NCBI RefSeq assembly: GCF_036250675.1
Contig: NZ_CP109592.1
Span: forward strand, 1-64,000
Length of the DNA stretch: 64,000 nt
Reading direction: 5' to 3'
Source: Streptomyces sp. NBC_01689
GTDB taxonomy: Bacteria > Actinomycetota > Actinomycetes > Streptomycetales > Streptomycetaceae
This document shows, piece by piece, positions 1 to 9,215 of the stretch. A program made the translations under genes and the position numbers. The notes beneath the pieces were generated by a model. That model did no database searches, was not told the DNA's origin, and worked only from the letters and a program-made list of their open reading frames with translations. Numbering within the stretch: position 1 is the stretch's first letter; each line of letters starts with the position of its first letter.

Positions 1-190
1 CCCGCAGACACGACGCGGTGCCGCTACGCGGCACTTCCCGCGCTCCGCGCGAAGCCGGAACCCGTTCCGTCTGGCCGTATCGCTCCGCGATACGGCACGT
101 CCGGTCCTCCCGGACCGGACTCCGTACCGGCCTGCTCCGCAGTCCGGTACGGGACCTGACGGACCCTCCGGGCCCGCCAGGGAAAGACGC
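1..190. other. Putative telomere of a linear replicon (hairpin array)
   Basis: Successive inverted repeats fill this stretch: 18-24/28-34 (loop TAC), 39-43/47-51 (loop TCC), 56-61/64-69, 74-83/87-96 (10-bp stem, loop TCC), 99-107/112-120 (loop TCCC), 122-135/139-152 (one mismatch, loop TCC) and an imperfect 155-162/174-181. On the complementary strand, which would be the 3' overhang at a left end, the short loops read GGA or GTA. Such GNA loops are characteristic of folded Streptomyces telomere overhangs. The sequence opens with CCCGC, as many Streptomyces ends do. The primary sequence is not the archetypal telomere I remember. That base 1 is the physical end is inferred. Confidence 0.75.
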
Positions 191-446
191 AGCAGTAGGG
201 GGAGGTGGGGTGTGGCCTGTCGGTCGGAATCGGTCATCCTCGAAGGACTCCACTCGGTTCCGGCCAACTCGCGTGCGTCACTTCTCAGGCTGGCTTGGTT
301 CTGGGATGATAGCTGAGTACCGCTCGCCCCTTGATGCCTCGATTGATGCCTCGATAGCGAAAGTCGTCATTCGGAGACTGGGTGAATTCTGGAATCAGAG
401 GCAGTCACCATTCCGCACCTTCGAGCATTGGACTCTCGTGAATCAG

Positions 447-2933
447 ATGGAATTGCGTCCACATCAGGCCGAAGCGGTCGATAATATTGCTCGCATTCTC
501 GGAATTCCTCCCGGGGGGCGTATCCCTCCGGACGGTCTGCGAACGCAGGTAATTGCCGCCACTGGCTCCGGGAAAACCCTGATCGGCGCGGAGGCCGCGC
601 ACCGCCTTTCTGCCCGCCGTGTACTGGTGTTGGTGCCCACTCTGGACCTGCTGACGCAGATGGCCGGCGCATGGCGCCGTGCAGGTCGGTCCGGAGCGAT
701 GATCGGTGTCTGCTCGCTGCGTACCGAGGACAGCCAAGGGTTGCCGTGCACGACGGACCCGGACGAACTGGTGGCGTGGATGGCCGGGTTGGAGACGGTC
801 ACCGTGTTCGCGACGTACGCGTCCGTCGGCCTGGGCATCCTCCAGCGCGCACACGCGGCCGGCCTCCCAGTGTGGAGCCTCATGGTCGTAGACGAGGCGC
901 ACCGTACGAGTGGTGACGGTCTCAAGCCGTGGGCGGCCGTTCACGACCAGGCGCAGCTCCCGGCGGAGCGTCGGCTGTACATGACGGCCACAGCCCGGGT
1001 GTGGGAGGCGGAGGGCGAGCGGCCGCGGCTGGTGGCGTCGATGGAGGACGGTTCGCCAGTCTTCGGGCCGGTGGCGTACATGTTGACGTTGTCGGAGGCG
1101 ATCAGCCGGGGCATCGTGGCGCCCTACCAGGTCCTGTGCCTGGACATCCGTGACCCTGATTTGTATGCGGCGTTGACCAGCGATGACACCGGATCGGATG
1201 CCGTGCGTGGGGCACGGCTGGCTGCTGTACAGACGGGGTTGATGCACGCGGCCGTGGAGGAGCGGTTCCGACGGGTCCTCAGCTTCCACAGCCGGGTCGG
1301 CGAGGCCGAAGCGATGGCCGCGTCGGTCCCGCTGGTCGCAGCCCGGCTCGCGGCAGAAGAGCCGGACGTGTACCCGCCCGCAGAGCAGGTGTGGGCGGAC
1401 TGGCTGTATGGCGAACACACGCCCGGGCACCGCCGGAATGTGCTGGAAGAATTCGCCTCCGATTACCTCGGAGGCCCCGAATTCAAGGGCCAGAATATGC
1501 GTGCCGAGTTTCGTGTTCTGTCGTCCGTGAGGGTTCTTGGCGAAGGTGTCGATACTGCCGAGTGTGACGCCGTTCTATTTTCGGATGCTCGCGGGTCGAT
1601 GGTCGATATCGTGCAGATGGTAGGGCGCGCCCTACGTCTGCATCCGGGGCGCGGGAAACTGGCCTCTCTGGTGGTGCCCGTTTTCCTCGGACCGGACGAA
1701 GATCCGAATGAATTGCTCACCTCGGATGCTTACAGCACCCTCAGCAAGGTCCTCGGAGCCCTCCGAGCGCATGACGCAGACACGATCGAGGCGCTCGCGG
1801 ACCCCCGCCTGCGCAACAGCCGTCCGACACTCGAACAGGGTTCTGAGGACGCCGAGTTGGGCCCCGAGGATGGAGACCTGGACGACGTCGACGCGGAGGT
1901 GGTGCGGGTGTCGTCGCGGGCTGCGGGAGTGCTGCGGTTCACCGAGGAACGCGACCCGGCGGCCTTGACCCGGTTCGTGCAGCTGCGGGTCATCGATCCC
2001 GAGGGCGCCTACTGGCGGCGTGGGATCGAGGCCGCCACGCGGTGGCTGCGGGAGTCGGGGAGCAGCGAGTTGCGGGTGCCGTTCACGTACGTCACGCCGG
2101 AGGACTGGGGAGCGGTCGGGTCGCATCCGCTGGGGGCGTGGATCGCGGACCAGCGGCGCTACTACGCCGCGGGGACGCTGGAGGCCTCGCGGGTGGCGGA
2201 GCTGGAGAGGCTGGGCATGGTGTGGTCGGTGCACGCCTCCGCGTGGGACGCCGGCCTGGACGTCGCCCGCTCCTATGCGGCTGTGCACGGGCACTTCCTG
2301 CCCGCCGCCTCGGTGGTGTGGGAGTCGTTCCCGCTGGGGGTGTGGGCCAAGAATCAGCGTGCAGCGGCCAGGAAGGCGGTGGAGAACGCCGAACGGCGCC
2401 TCGCGGGAGAGACGGGCCTCTCGTATGCCGGAGAGTTGTCCGAGAGCCGTATGGAGGCTCTCGCGGAGGTGGATCCGGGGTGGTGCCCGGCGTGGGAGAT
2501 CGGATGGCAGCGCAGCTACCGCCTCGCTCTCGCCCACGTCCGCGCCGGAGGTCAACTCCCGGGTGTGGGCGGGGAGCTGGTCGTCCAGGGCGAGGACCTC
2601 GGAGCCTGGATCGTCACGCAGCGGACCGGGTGGGAGCGCCTGATGCCCGCACAGCAGTTCCTGCTCGAATCCATCGGCATCGAAGCACCGGCCGACGACG
2701 AGACGCTCGAACCGGCCCGGCGCACCCAGGACGACCGGTGGGCCGCCAACATCGCCGCGGCTCGGGCGTTCCACGCCCGCGAGGGCCACCTGCGGGTGCC
2801 GAGGAAGACGGTAGAGGACGTCGCGGGCGAGCAGGTCAAACTCGGAGCGTTCCTCGACAACACCCGCCGCAGAGCCGCCAAGCTGAGCGAACAGCGCCGC
2901 GCGGAACTCGATGAGCTCGGCATGCGCTGGTAG
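447..2933 (+). CDS. TtrA-like telomere-proximal DEAH helicase with helicase-associated repeats
   Basis: This is a superfamily 2 helicase of about 828 residues. Walker A (AATGSGKT) lies near residue 40, DEAH motif II (VVDEAHRTS) near 150, motif III (TAT) near 180 and motif VI (QMVGRALRLHPGR) near 395. The C-terminal half carries about four helicase-associated repeats built on W, LG.W and R motifs. Similar helicase genes sit next to telomeres of Streptomyces chromosomes and linear plasmids and are linked to conjugal transfer of the ends (TtrA of SLP2). The frame is open back to position 18, but those upstream codons run through the telomere hairpins. I chose ATG 447, where the family-like start MELRPHQAEAVDNI begins; ATG 306 is an alternative, and no strong ribosome site decides. 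A piece of a second copy lies near 39.9 kb. Confidence 0.88.
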   Translation: MELRPHQAEAVDNIARILGIPPGGRIPPDGLRTQVIAATGSGKTLIGAEAAHRLSARRVLVLVPTLDLLTQMAGAWRRAGRSGAMIGVCSLRTEDSQGLPCTTDPDELVAWMAGLETVTVFATYASVGLGILQRAHAAGLPVWSLMVVDEAHRTSGDGLKPWAAVHDQAQLPAERRLYMTATARVWEAEGERPRLVASMEDGSPVFGPVAYMLTLSEAISRGIVAPYQVLCLDIRDPDLYAALTSDDTGSDAVRGARLAAVQTGLMHAAVEERFRRVLSFHSRVGEAEAMAASVPLVAARLAAEEPDVYPPAEQVWADWLYGEHTPGHRRNVLEEFASDYLGGPEFKGQNMRAEFRVLSSVRVLGEGVDTAECDAVLFSDARGSMVDIVQMVGRALRLHPGRGKLASLVVPVFLGPDEDPNELLTSDAYSTLSKVLGALRAHDADTIEALADPRLRNSRPTLEQGSEDAELGPEDGDLDDVDAEVVRVSSRAAGVLRFTEERDPAALTRFVQLRVIDPEGAYWRRGIEAATRWLRESGSSELRVPFTYVTPEDWGAVGSHPLGAWIADQRRYYAAGTLEASRVAELERLGMVWSVHASAWDAGLDVARSYAAVHGHFLPAASVVWESFPLGVWAKNQRAAARKAVENAERRLAGETGLSYAGELSESRMEALAEVDPGWCPAWEIGWQRSYRLALAHVRAGGQLPGVGGELVVQGEDLGAWIVTQRTGWERLMPAQQFLLESIGIEAPADDETLEPARRTQDDRWAANIAAARAFHAREGHLRVPRKTVEDVAGEQVKLGAFLDNTRRRAAKLSEQRRAELDELGMRW

Positions 2934-3259
2934 AGCCTGGGACTGGTCGGTCGACGGTTGTGGCGGACTTGATGGCGCTTCCTGAAAACGGCCACCCCCT
3001 GCTCGGGGGTGACCCCACAGGCGAATTCGTCCGTCATCTGCTCACCGAGAGCAAGCGAACGCCATTTCCGGCCGCCGAGATCGAGCGGGCCTTCGGCAGA
3101 AAATCGCCGTCGGGACGTCTCGAGACGGGTGGTGTGCCGGGGGCCCGAGGCGGCGTCGCAGTTGTTCGGTGCAGCGGTAGACGAAGTCGAGCGAAACCTC
3201 AGCGGTCTGGGCAAGGCCACGGAAGAAGATGGACTGTAAGCCAGCTTGCCCCCCCGCGG
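2934..3259. other. Intergenic stretch with possible decayed coding remnant
   Basis: No intact gene is evident between the helicase and the SnoaL-like gene. Two plus-strand frames (2960 onward, and one ending at 3239) contain protein-like pieces such as GPEAASQLFGAAVDEVERN that could be one gene broken by a frameshift. I cannot name the family. Confidence 0.3.
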
Positions 3260-3736
3260 TCACGACTGGTCGGGGTGGCTGAGACGCACCGTCTCTGCGC
3301 CGAATGGTAGGCGCGTGACCCGGCTGGCGAGGAGCCAAGTGTCCTCGACCTTCCGGAATGTGTCCTCATAGTGACCCACGTTCGCAGGGAGCCTCGGGGG
3401 CACCATGCCATCGGTATAGCCGTCGACCCGGTAAGTGGCGAAGTAAGAGGTGGCGGTGGCCGCCCACGCGGAATTTACCGTGACCAGGATGTTCGTAGAC
3501 ATACGACGCGACAGCCGGTCCACGGGCCGCGAACCGAAGTAGCTGCGGAGCGCCTCACGCCCCTCCACTCTCCGGCCGCCATGAGGCCACTCCCACACCC
3601 CGTCCGGGGTGAAGAGGTCCGCAACACTGCTCGGATCTCCCAGGTCAAGGCGGCGCACAAACTCGACGATCAGACGCCCGCAGGCCCGCTCGGCGAAGAG
3701 ACGTTCCATCGAGTCAAAAGCTTCAGTTGACATCAT
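3260..3736 (-). CDS. SnoaL-like / NTF2-fold protein
   Basis: A 158-residue protein with the features of the SnoaL-like (NTF2 fold) family: an N-terminal helix pair, the segment VADLFTPDGVWEWPHGGRRVEG, broken by short turns, and a C-terminal strand region around HYEDTFRKVEDTWLLASR. Members are small cone-shaped proteins acting as hydroxylases, cyclases or isomerases, or merely binding small molecules; this one cannot be assigned a reaction. ATG codons occur at 3736 and 3733 and a TTG at 3739; a GGAGG lies upstream, best spaced for the TTG, so the exact start is open by two residues. It stands alone, convergent with the helicase. Confidence 0.75.
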   Translation of the reverse strand: MMSTEAFDSMERLFAERACGRLIVEFVRRLDLGDPSSVADLFTPDGVWEWPHGGRRVEGREALRSYFGSRPVDRLSRRMSTNILVTVNSAWAATATSYFATYRVDGYTDGMVPPRLPANVGHYEDTFRKVEDTWLLASRVTRLPFGAETVRLSHPDQS

Positions 3737-3952
3737 CAATTGCTACCAGCCCTCCATGAGGCACCGCCATGGCATTTTGGCTCTTGATTCTCCCGGCCCG
3801 CGAACACGAGACACACGCACCAAGTAGGTCACCCCCGCACTCGCCGCGGCCGTCACCGACGGATCCGGGAACAGGCCGCCCAGCCTGGGGAAGCGCCGCT
3901 CGGAGGTCCAGAGCTGGTGCTACCGTCCGATCATGCTTCGGGCGGAGGGTTG

Positions 3953-4942
3953 ATGGAGAGCATCACAAAGAACCGGCAGACCGCTGCGGCCCTTCGCACC
4001 ATGGTCACCCGCGCCTACGGTCCCCACGAGGTGTGCGACGCGGACGAGGACTGGTTCAGCGAACTGAGTCACGGCTGGTTCAACGTGGCCTACCGGATCC
4101 GGCTGCGCTCCGGCACAGACGTCGTTTTGAAAATCGCGCCGCCGCCGGACGTCGAAGTCATGACCTACGAACGTGGCGCCATGGCCACCGAGCTGCAGGC
4201 ACTGCGGCTGATCCGGGAGCACACCGAAGTCCCGGTGCCCACTGTGCACTTCACCGACCGGACCCACGAGGTCTGCGACGCCGACTACTTCTTCATGTCG
4301 TACGTCGACGCGGACAACCTCAACGTCATCAGCGACACCCTGGCCAAGACGGAACTCGACGCCTACGACGAGGCGCTCGGCGCGATCACGCGGCAGCTCA
4401 ACGCCATCCCCGGCACCGCCTTCGGCCCGCTGGCCGGACCAGGCGAGAACACGTGGCGTGCGGCCTTCCTGCGGATGGTCGAGGAACTGCTGGACGACGG
4501 CGAGCGACGGGCCGTCGTCCTCCCCCACGGCTACCACGCCGTCCGCCACGCCGTCTCAGCACACGCCGATGCACTGGACGAGGTGACCGAGTCCCGGTTC
4601 GTCGAGTGGGATCTGTGGCCAGGCAACTGCATGGTGCGCGACGGCCGGATCGTGGCGATCCTCGACCACGAGCGGGCCTTCTACGGTGACCCACTGATGG
4701 AGTTCGGCTTCGCCGGGAGCGAACCGGGCGCGTTCGGAGACTCCACAGCCTTCCTCAGGGGTTACGGCCACCAGCCGCTGACCCACACACAGCTGACCCG
4801 CCGGCGGCTGTACAACCTCCACCTCGCCCTGATCCAGATCATCGAGACCGAGTACCGGGCCCACACCGGCACAGAGCAGTACGACTGGGCATGCAAACGA
4901 CTGCGAGAAGCCATGTCACTGCTCGCCACGCCGGCACGCTGA
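3953..4942 (+). CDS. APH/choline-kinase-fold phosphotransferase
   Basis: A 329-residue phosphotransferase of the aminoglycoside phosphotransferase superfamily. The catalytic loop is EWDLWPGNCMV rather than the usual HGDLHPGN, so the Brenner-motif histidine is replaced by tryptophan while the aspartate and asparagine are kept. The metal-binding ILDHERAFYGDP motif follows. An N-terminal nucleotide-binding segment includes VVLKIAPPP. ATG 3953 has GGAGGG a few bases upstream and is preferred over in-frame codons further upstream. Family members phosphorylate antibiotics, amino alcohols or sugars; the substrate is not evident. It is transcribed alone. Confidence 0.85.
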   Translation: MESITKNRQTAAALRTMVTRAYGPHEVCDADEDWFSELSHGWFNVAYRIRLRSGTDVVLKIAPPPDVEVMTYERGAMATELQALRLIREHTEVPVPTVHFTDRTHEVCDADYFFMSYVDADNLNVISDTLAKTELDAYDEALGAITRQLNAIPGTAFGPLAGPGENTWRAAFLRMVEELLDDGERRAVVLPHGYHAVRHAVSAHADALDEVTESRFVEWDLWPGNCMVRDGRIVAILDHERAFYGDPLMEFGFAGSEPGAFGDSTAFLRGYGHQPLTHTQLTRRRLYNLHLALIQIIETEYRAHTGTEQYDWACKRLREAMSLLATPAR

Positions 4943-5390
4943 CGGCCCGGTCCGTACCCGACGCGGCCAAACCTCAGTGCCCCATCCCCCCCGGTCCCGG
5001 GGCGGCGTCACGTCGGAAGCGACTCGTGAACAGACAGGACGGACGGGACTGCCAGGCCCACTCGGGTGCGGGGACACCGTGCGCGGCCTGCTCGGGGGGG
5101 CTGAGGCCGCGCACGGCGAGGGGTGCCGTGTGCAGTGCAGGACCGGCACCCAGCAGCATCGTGACACGGTCCGCAGAGCGTGCTGTGTTCGACGGGGCGA
5201 CTGAATGACGGCCGGTTTCGGCGGCTCTGATGGTCGTGGAGGGGGATTATCCCTCCCGGCCGTGACTCTATGATCCATTCCCCCGTTGGCACAGCAGCGC
5301 CTGACCACCTCCCCACGAATGGCGCACCAACCGGGTCCCGGTGCCGGAACCCACCCCGCGGCCCGGCTCACGAGCTTCAAGCGGCCTGGA
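4943..5390. other. Intergenic region, no gene seen
   Basis: No reading frame here has the composition of a gene; overlapping open frames on both strands reflect GC richness. A short palindrome GGAGGG/CCCTCC sits near 5240. Confidence 0.5.
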
Positions 5391-5438
5391 GGCCGTGCGC
5401 AGCCCTCCAGAGCGGACGACGACGGGCTGCGCACGGCC
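5391..5438. repeat. REP-like hairpin, copy 1
   Basis: A perfect 15-bp inverted repeat (5391-5405 and 5424-5438) whose arm contains GCCGTGCGCAGCC, with an 18-base loop. The same arm sequence recurs at 5504 and, inverted, at 7027, around the IS110 element. It could also act as a transcription terminator. Confidence 0.7.
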
Positions 5439-5503
5439 AGAATGATTATGTCCTGGCGGCCGGCGAGGGGTTCGGCCACCGCATCGCCCGGACGGCAAGG
5501 GAC

Positions 5504-7037
5504 GCCGTGCGCAGCCGCCGGCGGGGGGGGTGCCTCTATGTCTTTGGTCAAGCGAGGCGTGGGGTTCTGGGTTCGTAGAAGGTGCCGTCGCGGAGCATGG
5601 CGAAGAGCACGTTGATGCGTTGTCGGGCGAGCCGGAGGAGGGCTTGCGTGTGGGTCTTTCCTCTGGTGCGGCATTTGTCGTAGTAGGTGCGGGAGGCGGG
5701 ATCGTGCAGAGCGGCGAACGCGGACAGGAACATCGCGCGTTTGAGCTGCCGGTTGCCGCCTCTGGGCGCGTGTTCGCCGTGGATCGAGGTCCCCGACGAC
5801 TTTGTTGTCGGGGCGAGGCCGGCGTAGGAGGCCAGATGGGCGGCGGTGGGGAAGCTGGTTCCGTCGCCGACGGTGACCAGCAATGCAGCGGCGGTCCTGA
5901 CGCCGACGCCGGGCAGCGACGTCAGGACCTTGGAAAGAGGGTGATCCTCCAGCAGGGCTGTGATCTGGGCTTGTGCCGCCCGTCTTTGTTCGTGAACGGC
6001 GCCGAGCGAGCGGGCCAGGGATGGGATCACGATGTCGAGGGTGCCGGTGCCCGGGACCACGACGGTCTGCTCGTCGAGTGCGTCGAAGACGTCGTCGATC
6101 AGGCGTGTCGCCATGCGCGGGGCCTTGGGCCGGATCACTTCAACAAGCTTGCGTCGCCCAGCTTTCCGCAGGGCCGCCGGAGATCCGTAGCGTTCCAGCA
6201 GCCAGGTCACGGCGCTGTGGTCCAGGCGTGGGCCGAGGACCCGCTCGAGGCTGGGGTGGAACTGGGTGAGCAGGCCGCGGATCCTGTTGGATGTGCGGGT
6301 GGCCTCGGCGGCGAGGTCCTGGTCGAAGCCGACGAGCACGGTCAGCTCGGCTGTGATCTCGTCGGTGAGTTCCAGCGAGCGCAGGGTGTGCGGCATGGTG
6401 CGGGCCGCGTCCGCAATCACCGCGGCGTCCTTCGCGTCGGTTTTCGCCTCGCCGGGGTAGAGGTCGGCGATCCGCCGCATGGCCAGGCCGGGCAGATAGG
6501 CGACCTTGCAGCCGGTGTCCCGGGCGACCGTCAGCGGGAGGGCGCCGATGGAGGCGGGCTGGTCGACGATCACCAGGACGGTGCCGAACTTGGTCTTCAG
6601 CTTCTCGAAGACGTCCCGCAGCTTCGGTTCGGTGTTGGGCAGCTGCTTGTCGAAGACCTTCTTGCCGGCCGGGGTGAGCCCGTGCCCGTGGTGGGTGGTC
6701 TTGCCGACGTCCAAACCGAGGAAGACGTCTGTCTCGTCGCTGTCGTTCAAGCCGTCCTCCCGAACGGATGTCGTGTGTGCTGGCCGGGGCGTTGGCGTCG
6801 TGCGCGCATCCACGTTATGCAGACCTGCCGCCCGCGAACTGCCCGGCATTGCGCCGGACCGGACGGTGGCCGGACCTCTGATCAGCGTCTCCAACGGCGC
6901 CTCTCGGGCCCGGTGGCACCACCCCCCAGGTCATCGGTTCGACAGGGGGGAACAGCCATGCCGGGCCCGGAGGCCAGCGGCCCTCTTGCAGGACCGCGGA
7001 AAACATAACGGGGGGGGGCGAAACGACTGCGCACGGC
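5504..7037. mobile_element. IS110-family element inserted in a hairpin (approximate limits)
   Basis: The arms GCCGTGCGCAG (5504-5514) and CTGCGCACGGC (7027-7037) flank the transposase gene. Joined together they would form a hairpin like the intact one at 5391-5438, so the element appears to have inserted in the loop of a second copy. G-runs at about 5522-5529 and 7010-7018 mark the likely junctions. IS110 elements lack terminal inverted repeats and are known to prefer palindromic or REP targets. The ends given are those of the hairpin, not of the element itself, which probably spans about 5530-7010. Confidence 0.6.
5548..6750 (-). CDS. IS110-family transposase (DEDD recombinase)
   Basis: A 400-residue IS110-type recombinase. 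The N-terminal RuvC-like DEDD domain begins FLGLDVGKTTHHG and includes VIVDQPASIGAL and KTDAKDAAVIADAAR. The C-terminal Transposase_20 domain has LTSLPGVGVRTAAALLV and the serine-containing stretch LASYAGLAPTTKSSG. The start is TTG 6750, preceded by GGGAGGAC at ideal distance; the frame extends further upstream but without family similarity. These enzymes are guided by a bridge RNA encoded in the non-coding end of the element, which here would be upstream of the gene (about 6751-7010). The length is normal and the gene appears intact. Confidence 0.92.
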   Translation of the reverse strand: MNDSDETDVFLGLDVGKTTHHGHGLTPAGKKVFDKQLPNTEPKLRDVFEKLKTKFGTVLVIVDQPASIGALPLTVARDTGCKVAYLPGLAMRRIADLYPGEAKTDAKDAAVIADAARTMPHTLRSLELTDEITAELTVLVGFDQDLAAEATRTSNRIRGLLTQFHPSLERVLGPRLDHSAVTWLLERYGSPAALRKAGRRKLVEVIRPKAPRMATRLIDDVFDALDEQTVVVPGTGTLDIVIPSLARSLGAVHEQRRAAQAQITALLEDHPLSKVLTSLPGVGVRTAAALLVTVGDGTSFPTAAHLASYAGLAPTTKSSGTSIHGEHAPRGGNRQLKRAMFLSAFAALHDPASRTYYDKCRTRGKTHTQALLRLARQRINVLFAMLRDGTFYEPRTPRLA

Positions 7038-7153
7038 AGATGACGCCCCCCGGGTAGTGGGGCTCCTGGATCATCGTTGTACAGGCCGCAGGGGCTTTGT
7101 GTGTGAGTGTGCTGCTCAACGGCCGTCTGCCGGCGGCCAGTTCAAGGCCCCCT

Positions 7154-8545
7154 TTACAGCCCGGTCGGGGGCTGGGGTGGGGTGTCCTTGTCGGGGCGGC
7201 CGAAGAGGGCTTTGAACAGCCCCATCGGGGGTTGTATGGCTGCATCGACGTCGCGACAGGATGCGCAGTTACGGCCGTCCGGCGGCGAGGCGGAAGGATC
7301 GTCAATGCCCAGCCCCCCGAGCGGGCCGCCGCAGGTCTGGCAGGGCGGGGTCGCGGGTTCGGGCTGTTCGGGCACGCGCGGCCCGTCCCAACCTTCGTTG
7401 GCAGCCGGCCGCCGCTCCTCTCGCTCCCTCGCTTCCCGGGCTTGCCGGGCTTTGTGGCGTTCCCTTTCACGGCGGCGCCAGGCGCGGACGTCGCGGGGGT
7501 TGTCGAGGGCGTCGGTGAGGGTTTCCCAGCTGCGGTGTCCGCAGCGCCACCACACCGCGGCTTGTGGGCCGGAGTCCTGGAGGCGGGTCAGGGTGGTGAA
7601 CAGGACCGGGATGGCATCTTTGTAGTCGACGTAGCCGTCCGGCTCCTCACCGCCGTATCCGCCGCGCCTCTCATACTTGCCCGACCAGTGGTCGCGGGTC
7701 AGCTCCAAGACCCGGTTCATCCGGTTCTTGAGCGCTTGCTCTCCCAGCCTGGTGCCGGGGTCGAAGACCACCGCGATCGGCGGATACCCGTCGCGGCCGG
7801 TCGGCGGGTAGAAGCTCTCCCACAACGGCACGTGCTGGCCCCCGTGGGACACGGCGACGGAGTGGTCCTTCACCTGTACACGGAAGAACTCGCGGTAGCG
7901 GGCGAACTTGGCCGCCAGGACGTCGTCGGCCTCCGTGCACCGGTCCACCTCCACCAGCAGCGCGGGCAGGCCGTCCTCCGCAGCCCGCAGGACGGCGTCC
8001 GTGCGCACCGAGGCGCGGGTCCGGCTCGCGCCGGGCATGGGGTGCACGACCTCCGTCGCCCACGACGTCACCGACCCGAACCCCGCCGGAACCGGCGACG
8101 CGGCCGCCGTGCCGGATCCCGCGAGTGTCCCGGGGGTTGGGGTGGTGCGCAGGATTGGGCGGGTGGGGACGGGCTGGGTGCCGGTGAGGGCGATGACGGT
8201 TTCATTGACGGCCATCGCGTGCGGGGCCCCCGAGCGGGCCGCTCCGCGTGCGGTGCCGCCCATGTCCGCAGCAGGACGTCCGAGAGTCTCGGCTGCGGCG
8301 GTCAGGCCGAGGGTGGTCAGGCCCCACAGCTTCTGCCCGTCCCGGGCGTAGCCGTCCGACTGCGTCAGCCCGTGCTTGGCGAGATCGAGGCAGGCGTTGC
8401 GCACGCCCTTGCTGTCCTTGTGGCCGGGACAGGTCAGCCGGCGGATCTGATCCGCGCTCGCCACCTTCAGCACACCCAGCGCCGCGAGCACGTGCCCGCG
8501 CACCAAGCTGGTCGACCCGTACGGATACGTCAGCGAACCACCCAC
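7154..8545 (-). CDS. Replication-relaxation family protein (Replic_Relax-like)
   Basis: About 463 residues resembling actinobacterial replication-relaxation proteins, which are found on Streptomyces plasmids and integrative elements. The N-terminal winged-helix-like part reads VLAALGVLKVASADQIRRL, followed by CPGHKDSKGVRNACLDL. The middle has an endonuclease-like pattern (LPALLVEVDR, AKFARYREFFRV). The C-terminus is charged and ends in a zinc-ribbon-like pair, CQTCGG and CASC. The start is probably GTG 8545 (GTG 8554 is an alternative), both near a GGGGAGGG. It is a plausible relic of plasmid replication or transfer functions. The exact role is unknown. Confidence 0.7.
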   Translation of the reverse strand: MGGSLTYPYGSTSLVRGHVLAALGVLKVASADQIRRLTCPGHKDSKGVRNACLDLAKHGLTQSDGYARDGQKLWGLTTLGLTAAAETLGRPAADMGGTARGAARSGAPHAMAVNETVIALTGTQPVPTRPILRTTPTPGTLAGSGTAAASPVPAGFGSVTSWATEVVHPMPGASRTRASVRTDAVLRAAEDGLPALLVEVDRCTEADDVLAAKFARYREFFRVQVKDHSVAVSHGGQHVPLWESFYPPTGRDGYPPIAVVFDPGTRLGEQALKNRMNRVLELTRDHWSGKYERRGGYGGEEPDGYVDYKDAIPVLFTTLTRLQDSGPQAAVWWRCGHRSWETLTDALDNPRDVRAWRRRERERHKARQAREAREREERRPAANEGWDGPRVPEQPEPATPPCQTCGGPLGGLGIDDPSASPPDGRNCASCRDVDAAIQPPMGLFKALFGRPDKDTPPQPPTGL

Positions 8546-8806
8546 ACCCCACACCCCTCCCCGCCCCCGTCTCACCGCCCACGGCGCCGACAGGCGCCAC
8601 GGACCGGCCGCGCCAGGCCGGGCCGGATATGGACGGATGCGCGCAAACCCGATCGACTCAACGCCGCATCCACCCTGCCACCTGCCGCTGACATCAATCA
8701 CAAGGCGGGTGGACAGGAGGATGAGGAGAGAGGGTTGTCGGGACCCACGGTCGGGCCCGGTCAAAGAGGCTGACCTGCACGAATGACTGTGAGGCTACTG
8801 CGCCTG

Positions 8807-8873
8807 CCGGTAGGGGAGTTGGCAGGGGGATCGGTAGGGAAGACGGCAGGGGGAACGGTCGACGCCCTACCGG
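8807..8873. repeat. Iteron-like direct repeats inside an inverted repeat
   Basis: The unit GGCAGGGGGA-N-CGGT occurs twice (8821-8835, 8845-8859), about 24 bases apart, bracketed by CCGGTAGGG (8807-8815) and its complement CCCTACCGG (8865-8873). It lies upstream of the relaxation-protein gene in a ~670-bp gene-free interval (8546-9215) and may be a binding site for a replication or regulatory protein. Confidence 0.45.
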
Positions 8874-9215
8874 ATCACACCAGCAGCCACACCACCCCGA
8901 CCACGACCTGCCGGCGGTGCGCGCGACCGATGCGCAGAGCGCACTCGCAGCACCGATGATCACCGGCACGCCCGTGCCCGCCGGGGCGCCACCAGGTACC
9001 CGTACAGACCTCACGCCCGCACCCGGGCAACAGCGCGGCGGCGACCCACGGTTGCCTGCCTGCCGGGTCGTACGGCTATCTCGAAAACCGGATTGCAGTC
9101 CGGCCCGCGCTCTGGCTACGGTTCGCACATGTCTGTTACGCCTCGTGTTTCTTAGCTCGGACACCAGCTTCGACGTCACCCGTGTGTCCACGAGCTGTTA
9201 CGGAGCGTAACTGAA

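Noticed and set aside
18..446. In-frame N-terminal extension of the helicase into the first 430 bases
   Set aside because: The translation runs through the telomere hairpins and looks compositional; the family N-terminus starts at 447.
5530..7008. 492-residue plus-strand frame opposite the IS110 transposase
   Set aside because: Shadow of the transposase gene; no family character.
7097..8773. 558-residue plus-strand frame opposite the relaxation-protein gene
   Set aside because: Complement of a better-supported minus-strand gene; low-complexity Gly/Arg translation.
9081..9130. tRNA-like fold upstream of the MFS gene
   Set aside because: No cloverleaf or T-loop consensus could be built; no tRNA gene was found anywhere in the window.
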